A stretch of 43,631 nt of DNA from Candidatus Pacearchaeota archaeon (GTDB lineage: Archaea; Nanobdellota; Nanobdellia; Pacearchaeales; GW2011-AR1). The position numbers and the translations under genes are program-made. Shown here one piece after another: positions 39,139 through 43,631 of the stretch. The DNA lies in contig JAGLYK010000004.1 of NCBI GenBank assembly GCA_023132255.1, positions 1 to 43,631 on the forward strand, in the 5' to 3' direction. The notes below the pieces were generated by a model, which worked only from the letters and a program-made list of their open reading frames with translations, did not search any database and was not told where the DNA came from. Positions within the stretch are counted from its first letter, which is position 1; every line of letters begins with the position of its first letter.

Positions 39139-40692
39139 ATGGTTAAAAAGATAAACATACAGAATTATCCAAGAGTGCTGATAGATTTCTCTCCGGAGAT
39201 TCCTCCATTAAAAAAAATGATTGACAAGACAAAACTTAATATTAGGTATTGCTTGATTTCGCCGTTTGCTTTTGCTCATATTTATTGGGATCCGAAAATT
39301 TATGAACTTGTATATAAAATTGAAGAACCAATACTGGATGAAAAAGAAAAAGAATCCAGAAAGGAGATTGTTTCTGCGATGAGAAACATGATTAATTTTG
39401 ATAGTGTTGTTCAAAAAAACAAGGAAGCGTTGATGGAGTATATTGAGCAAAGGCTTAAAATTATCGCTACTGAACTCAGGATAAATCTTTCTTATGAAAG
39501 TTACAAGAAGATTTATTATTATCTTTGCAGGGATTTTATAGGATTCAATGAGACAGAGCCGTTGCTGAGAGATTATTTTGTAGAAGATATTGAGTGTAAT
39601 GGAATTAACTCTCCCGTGTATATTGTTCATAGAATTTATAGAAACATAAAAACAAATTTGGTGTTTAATGACGGGGGCTTGCTGGAAAATTTTGTGGAAA
39701 AGCTTTCTCAAAGATGCGGGAAATATGTTTCCTATGCCCAGCCAATATTGGACGGAAGCCTGCCTGATGGTAGCAGGGTTAATGCAACTTATACAAAAGA
39801 CATCACAAGCAAGGGACCGACTTTTACAATAAGGAAGTTCACAAAAAAGCCGTGGACTCCGACGCAGTTGCTGGCATTCAATACACTAAGTCCGGAGATA
39901 CTTGCTTATCTTTGGTTATTAGTTCAGTATAAAATGAATATTCTTATTTCTGGGGGAACTGGTTCTGGAAAAACTACTTTGCTTAATGCTATTGCGTTTT
40001 TTATTCCGCAAGAGGCAAGAGTAGTTTCAATTGAGGACACAAGAGAATTAAATCTTCCTAGGGAAAACTGGCTCCCGAGTGTGGTGAGAGTATCAACAGG
40101 ATTAAAAAAAGTTGGGGAGATAGACTTGTTCACTTTACTGAGGAGTTCTTTTAGGCAGAATCCAGATTATGTAATTGTTGGGGAAGTGAGAGGTAAAGAA
40201 GCATATGTGCTGTTTCAGGGTATGGCGTCGGGGCATCCTTCTATCAGTACTATTCACGCAGATTCTGTTGACACTGTGATAAAAAGATTAAAAACTCCTC
40301 CTATTGAACTTTCCCCAACCTTGTTAAATGTTCTTGATTGCGTTTGCATCATGACTCATGCTATCGTAAATAAGCACGAAACAAGAAAGTTAAGGGAGAT
40401 AGTGGAGATAATTAATGTAACTTCTGAAGGACTTGCAATGACAAACACTCCTTTTGTCTGGAATCCTTCTGACGACCAGTTTTATTTTAAGAAAAATAGT
40501 AAAATATTTCAAAAGATTGCAAAAAGAACTGGCTTGAAAATTGAGGAAATTGATTTAGAATTTAGGAGGAGAATTCAGCTAATTCACAAACTACATCAAA
40601 AGAAAATTTTTGATTTTAACGAGGTTCAGGAGATAATTAATGAATATGCTAAAAAACCCAGAGAAGTTTTGAGAGAATTTGGAATTGAATAA
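39139..40692 (+). CDS. Type II/IV secretion-system ATPase (FlaI/TadA-like), 517 aa
   Basis: Hexameric assembly ATPase of pili/archaella. Walker A GGTGSGKTT (near 272-280), Asp box IEDTRELNLP, Walker B region DYVIVGEVRGKEA (near 345-357) and His box STIHADS (near 374-380) are all there. The N-terminal 150 residues are the usual archaeal ATPase N-domain (FIGFNETEPLLRDYFVEDIE). Full length. It powers the pilus of which 36760-39137 are the subunits and 41577 onward the membrane platform. Confidence 0.92.
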   Translation: MVKKINIQNYPRVLIDFSPEIPPLKKMIDKTKLNIRYCLISPFAFAHIYWDPKIYELVYKIEEPILDEKEKESRKEIVSAMRNMINFDSVVQKNKEALMEYIEQRLKIIATELRINLSYESYKKIYYYLCRDFIGFNETEPLLRDYFVEDIECNGINSPVYIVHRIYRNIKTNLVFNDGGLLENFVEKLSQRCGKYVSYAQPILDGSLPDGSRVNATYTKDITSKGPTFTIRKFTKKPWTPTQLLAFNTLSPEILAYLWLLVQYKMNILISGGTGSGKTTLLNAIAFFIPQEARVVSIEDTRELNLPRENWLPSVVRVSTGLKKVGEIDLFTLLRSSFRQNPDYVIVGEVRGKEAYVLFQGMASGHPSISTIHADSVDTVIKRLKTPPIELSPTLLNVLDCVCIMTHAIVNKHETRKLREIVEIINVTSEGLAMTNTPFVWNPSDDQFYFKKNSKIFQKIAKRTGLKIEEIDLEFRRRIQLIHKLHQKKIFDFNEVQEIINEYAKKPREVLREFGIE

Positions 40693-40693
40693 T

Positions 40694-40710
40694 TCATCCT
40701 CAAAGGATGA
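40694..40710. terminator. Hairpin after the ATPase gene
   Basis: TCATCCT-CAA-AGGATGA perfect 7-bp stem, one base after the stop codon; CCTTGAAAGG follows. No strong T-run, so terminator or mRNA-end stabiliser. Confidence 0.4.
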
Positions 40711-40757
40711 CCTTGAAAGGCCTAAATATTTAATAAGACAAATTACTTATTTGAACA

Positions 40758-40943
40758 ATGATAAAAAAAGAGGATATTATGTTTCTTAATCAATTAGTCA
40801 AGACTCTTGAAAAAGCTGAGTTAAAACTTGAAGAAGCTTATGATAAGAAGGATTATGAAATTTTTAATAATATGAAAAAGTTAATTATGCAAATTCAAAA
40901 GAAAATTTCAGAGTTGCTGAATAATTCTCGTGTGCGATATTAG
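40758..40943 (+). CDS. Small coiled-coil protein, 61 aa
   Basis: All-helical heptad-like sequence (FLNQLVKTLEKAELKLEEAY, then MKKLIMQIQKKISELL), no signal peptide. Family unknown. It stands between the ATPase and the platform protein, so a role in the pilus is possible but unproven. TATA-like run (AATATTTAATAA) upstream. Confidence 0.5.
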   Translation: MIKKEDIMFLNQLVKTLEKAELKLEEAYDKKDYEIFNNMKKLIMQIQKKISELLNNSRVRY

Positions 40944-40970
40944 GAGAAGTTTTGCGAAGAAGAATTTGGG

Positions 40971-40993
40971 AAAATCTCGAGCCGAGAGTTTTT
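40971..40993 (+). terminator. Hairpin with T-run
   Basis: AAAATCTCG-AGC-CGAGAGTTTTT, in the gap after the coiled-coil gene. The rest of this 176-base gap (40944-41119) has the core TCCCGACGAC at 41012-41021, matching the shared promoter box, but no full box. Confidence 0.5.
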
Positions 40994-41119
40994 CTCTTTA
41001 ATCCCTGTTATGTCTCCCGACGACTAAAAGAAGGAAAGTATAGAGGGGTAAAATCCAAAGAATTTTGAGTTCAGAATTTAGGCGTTAAGTTTATAAAAAA
41101 AGGACAATTACTATCCATA

Positions 41120-41458
41120 ATGAAAGTAGAAAATTTAACAGAGCAACATTTGATAGAAATTGTCAAATTGTATGAAGAGCATTGTGGCTTTGGAAGAGAT
41201 TTTAGAGATGTAATGTATCAAGAACCATCCACTGTTTTAGAACACTTAAGAAAACAAGGTAGGGAAGAATATAGAATTGGCTCTAAATGGGATGGTCATT
41301 CTAAAATCTATTTTGATACTGATTTTGAAGATAATATTGAAGTAAAGTTTAACTCAAATTTTGACCCCATAGATAGACAAGGAAAAAAATTTGAAGAAGC
41401 TGAAACATCAGGCAAAATATTTGTAAAAACCGCAATGCAATATCTTAGTCTTCAATAG
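41120..41458 (+). CDS. Hypothetical protein, 112 aa
   Basis: Cytoplasmic, acidic, starting MKVENLTEQHLIEIVKLYEE; a helical N-terminus is followed by a beta-rich part (SKIYFDTDFEDNIEVKFNSN). Not recognised. TTCAGAATT before the gene (41070-41078) and its inverse AATTCTGAA after it (41463-41471) bracket it. A TATA-like TTTATAAAA lies 26 bases upstream. Confidence 0.5.
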   Translation: MKVENLTEQHLIEIVKLYEEHCGFGRDFRDVMYQEPSTVLEHLRKQGREEYRIGSKWDGHSKIYFDTDFEDNIEVKFNSNFDPIDRQGKKFEEAETSGKIFVKTAMQYLSLQ

Positions 41459-41576
41459 CCCGAATTCTGAATTGCCCATAACACTTTTTAATCAAACTTT
41501 TATAAAAAATATTAAATGTTAGGGGGAGAAACAAATATAGAAAATATAAAAAGCCCTTTAGACTAGATATAATAAG

Positions 41577-43046
41577 ATGGTTGAAGAAAAAAGAGGTTCG
41601 AGTGAATTAAAAAAAATAATTTTAGAAAAAAAGAAGATTATCAAAGAAATAAGTTCTTTGTTTGCGATATTGGAAAGAACAAGGGACAGCGAAGAGAGAG
41701 AAATGATTTCTTCGCAAATTAATTTATTAGAAGATTCTTTGAAGAAAAGAAACAACGATCTCTCAGGAGCATTAAGAAAAATATCCTTGGTAAAACCTTT
41801 AGGCAACTTTGCAACAATAAAAGGCACACCACAGGCGTACCCCGAAACATTTTTTGGAAAAATGTTTACTAGGGGCAAAGATGACTTCCTGAGAATTCAT
41901 GATAAACAACAACACAAAAGTTTACTAGGCAACTTTGCAAAAAGCAAATCAGAGATTTCCATGTTTCCCTCGATAAACTCGGTAAAAACTAAAAAGATTG
42001 AGTCAAATGAAAAAGAGATGGTTAAAGTTTCAAAAAAAGGAAAAATAAAACTTCCGAAAAATTTCTTAGAACTTGAAAAAGAAACATTAAAACGGCTTGG
42101 GAACAAGGAGAAAAAGATTATTAAAAATAAGGTGAAAAAACCAAGCAAGTATGTCAAAATAGCTAATAGGATTTTTATTAATCTTTCAAAACCTCTTTCT
42201 AAGAAAAAAATATTTGACATATTAAAAACATCTCTTATAAAATCAAATATGCAATTTATCCCTTTAAATTATATTTCAATAATTTTATTCACTACCTTGC
42301 TGTCAGTGATTTTTAGCATATTTGTTTTTGGATTTTTTTTATTTTTTAATTTTGGACCTGAACTCCCCATTATAACAAAAATTACCGAGGATATTGGAAC
42401 AAGATTCTTGAAAATATTCTGGATTTTATTTGTTATTCCTCTTGGGACCATTTCATTCATGTACTTTTATCCTTCAATAGAAAGAAGAGCTATCGAGAAT
42501 AGAATCAATCATGAACTTCCTTTTGCAACAATTCATATGTCGGCAATTTCAGGCTCAATGGTTGAACCAAGCAAAATCTTCAGCATAGTGAATTCAACAG
42601 GGGAGTATCCTAACATCTCAAAAGAATTTACAAAATTGATAAATGAAATCAATGTTTATGGATATAATTTAGTTAGTGCGCTGAGAAATCTTGCGTTTAA
42701 CTGTCCAAGTTCAAAGCTCTCAGAATTATTTAATGGTTTAGCATCTACAATAAGTTCAGGAGGAGACATCCAAGATTTTTTTGAGAAAAGGGCTCAAAGC
42801 TTACTTTTTGAATATAAAATTGAAAATGAAAACCGCACGAAAATGGCAGAAACATTTATGGACATTTACATAAGTGTTGTTATTGCTGCTCCAATGATTT
42901 TCATGCTTGTGTTAATGATGATGAAGATAAGTGGATTGGGAATTTCACTAAGCACATCAATGATTAGTCTAATCATGGTCTTAGGAGTAGCAATGATGAA
43001 CATTGTCTTCCTGACATTTTTACATTTAAAACAACCAGGTGAATAA
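41577..43046 (+). CDS. Type IV pilus/archaellum platform protein (FlaJ/TadC-like), 489 aa, with palindromic insertion
   Basis: The C-terminal part is a T2SSF domain: membrane helices near 235-260 and 280-302, a cytoplasmic segment (HELPFATIHMSAISGSMVEP, near 315-335) and two more helices near 425-485. The N-terminal 200 residues are a basic coiled-coil extension. In it (about 82-101) lies GTPQAYPETFFGKMFTRGK, encoded by the palindromic element at 41823-41880. The next gene is a second T2SSF protein, as usual in TadB/TadC-like pairs. It anchors the ATPase to the membrane. Confidence 0.85.
   Translation: MVEEKRGSSELKKIILEKKKIIKEISSLFAILERTRDSEEREMISSQINLLEDSLKKRNNDLSGALRKISLVKPLGNFATIKGTPQAYPETFFGKMFTRGKDDFLRIHDKQQHKSLLGNFAKSKSEISMFPSINSVKTKKIESNEKEMVKVSKKGKIKLPKNFLELEKETLKRLGNKEKKIIKNKVKKPSKYVKIANRIFINLSKPLSKKKIFDILKTSLIKSNMQFIPLNYISIILFTTLLSVIFSIFVFGFFLFFNFGPELPIITKITEDIGTRFLKIFWILFVIPLGTISFMYFYPSIERRAIENRINHELPFATIHMSAISGSMVEPSKIFSIVNSTGEYPNISKEFTKLINEINVYGYNLVSALRNLAFNCPSSKLSELFNGLASTISSGGDIQDFFEKRAQSLLFEYKIENENRTKMAETFMDIYISVVIAAPMIFMLVLMMMKISGLGISLSTSMISLIMVLGVAMMNIVFLTFLHLKQPGE
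41823..41880 (+). repeat. Coding palindromic element (copy 4)
   Basis: GGCACACCACAGGCGTACCC, CGAAACATTTTT-TGG-AAAAATGTTT, ACTAGGGGCAAAG. Same flanks as 19356-19410, different but still self-complementary inner stem. Confidence 0.8.
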
Positions 43047-43047
43047 C

Positions 43048-43631
43048 ATGAAAAAAATATATTGGATAGGATTTGCACTGTCGTCAGCAGTTGTAATTTT
43101 GTCGCTATTTTTAATCAACACAAAATTTTTCTTTTTTGTTCTTGGAATTGGAGTTTTGCTAGGAATTACTCCATTTGTAATCTTAACTATTTATGAAAGA
43201 AGAGTTGCTAATGAAAAAGAGGAAATGTTTCTGGAGTTTGCCAGAAATCTGGTTGAAAGTGTCAAAACAGGCATACCAATAAGTAAAAGTATAATGAATG
43301 TCAAAGGCAAGTCATATGGGGTCTTGAGTGAAAATGTTGAAAAGTTATCTAATCAGATTTCTCTGGGAATTCCACTGAATACTGCCCTAAAAATATTTGC
43401 AAAAGACGTTAATAATAAAAATATCTCAAGGGCATTAAAATTAATCGGGCAGGCAGAAAAAGCAGGAGGAGAGATTGGAGAGATACTTGAGTCAGTTGCA
43501 GAGGCTGTGAACATGTCAAACAAATTAAAAAAAGAGAGGAAGGCAGCGATATCAACATTAGTTGTTCAGGGCTATATTATTTTCTTTGTATTCATAGTAA
43601 TTATTTTAATCATGCAATTCAAAATACTTCC
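43048..43631 (+). CDS. Second T2SSF platform protein, C-terminus cut by window end
   Basis: Starts MKKIYWIGFALSSAVVILSL one base after the previous stop codon. Two N-terminal helices (about 5-23, 26-46) are followed by the T2SSF cytoplasmic block ARNLVESVKTGIPISKSI and LIGQAEKAGGEIGEILESV, and by the start of a third helix (VVQGYIIFFVFIVIILIM). It runs off the window at residue 194. Partner of the protein at 41577. Confidence 0.85.
   Translation, partial: MKKIYWIGFALSSAVVILSLFLINTKFFFFVLGIGVLLGITPFVILTIYERRVANEKEEMFLEFARNLVESVKTGIPISKSIMNVKGKSYGVLSENVEKLSNQISLGIPLNTALKIFAKDVNNKNISRALKLIGQAEKAGGEIGEILESVAEAVNMSNKLKKERKAAISTLVVQGYIIFFVFIVIILIMQFKIL

Overview
The window is AT-rich, gene-dense DNA from an archaeon. 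The archaeal marks are a diphthine synthase, the archaeal-type D-aminoacyl-tRNA deacylase, a TrmB-family regulator, an archaeal SRP RNA, tRNA genes with an intron one base after the anticodon, class III (pilin-type) signal peptides, and TATA boxes about 26 bases before many start codons (leaderless genes). The many large Cys/Asn-rich secreted proteins and the short proteins point to a DPANN lineage of the Pacearchaeota/Woesearchaeota kind. That placement is inference from style; no rRNA or other marker is present.

Region 1 (1-7.35 kb): a tRNA 3' end, a degenerate tRNA-Ser(GCU), and a four-gene cassette of a tiny ribbon-helix-helix protein followed by three overlapping secreted-protein genes. 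The cassette lies between inverted 98-bp copies of the 5' part of tRNA-Ser plus its promoter. The intact, intron-containing tRNA-Ser(GCU) comes next. Region 2 (7.36-19.9 kb): mostly housekeeping genes, namely a cyclodipeptide synthase, DtdA, a methyltransferase, PyrE, DphB, IleRS, TrmB, ArgRS and thioredoxin reductase, with small unknown proteins between them. Region 3 (19.9-22.7 kb): tRNA-Leu(UAA) with intron, a cluster of nested palindromic repeats, a tandemly duplicated small structured-RNA locus, a secreted nuclease and DNA/RNA-binding proteins. Region 4 (22.7-36.2 kb): a surface-protein island (galactose-binding-like, Ig-like, TSP1-like, Cys-rich and SipW-type secreted proteins) that also holds a GHKL-ATPase/DUF4325 pair. 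Region 5 (36.2 kb-end): SRP RNA with three tandem copies of a repeat behind it, then a type IV pilus-like locus with four pilin-like proteins, a secretion ATPase and two TadC/FlaJ-type membrane proteins, the last cut by the window end.

Three patterns cut across the genes. (a) A roughly 45-60-base promoter box (AAGTAAT-ACAAAAA then CCGACGACAATAAT and a TATA box) recurs six times between 22.06 and 34.15 kb, before one NYN nuclease gene and five secreted-protein transcription units; it looks like one regulon. (b) GC-rich palindromic elements sit in frame inside four unrelated proteins (TrxB, a small coiled-coil protein, a pilin and a TadC-like protein), much like Rickettsia palindromic elements. 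(c) A second palindromic repeat family sits just behind RNA genes (tRNA-Leu, SRP RNA, and the broken tRNA-Ser copy). A 159-bp direct repeat with a promoter, a three-way-junction-like fold and a T-run looks like a duplicated small RNA gene.
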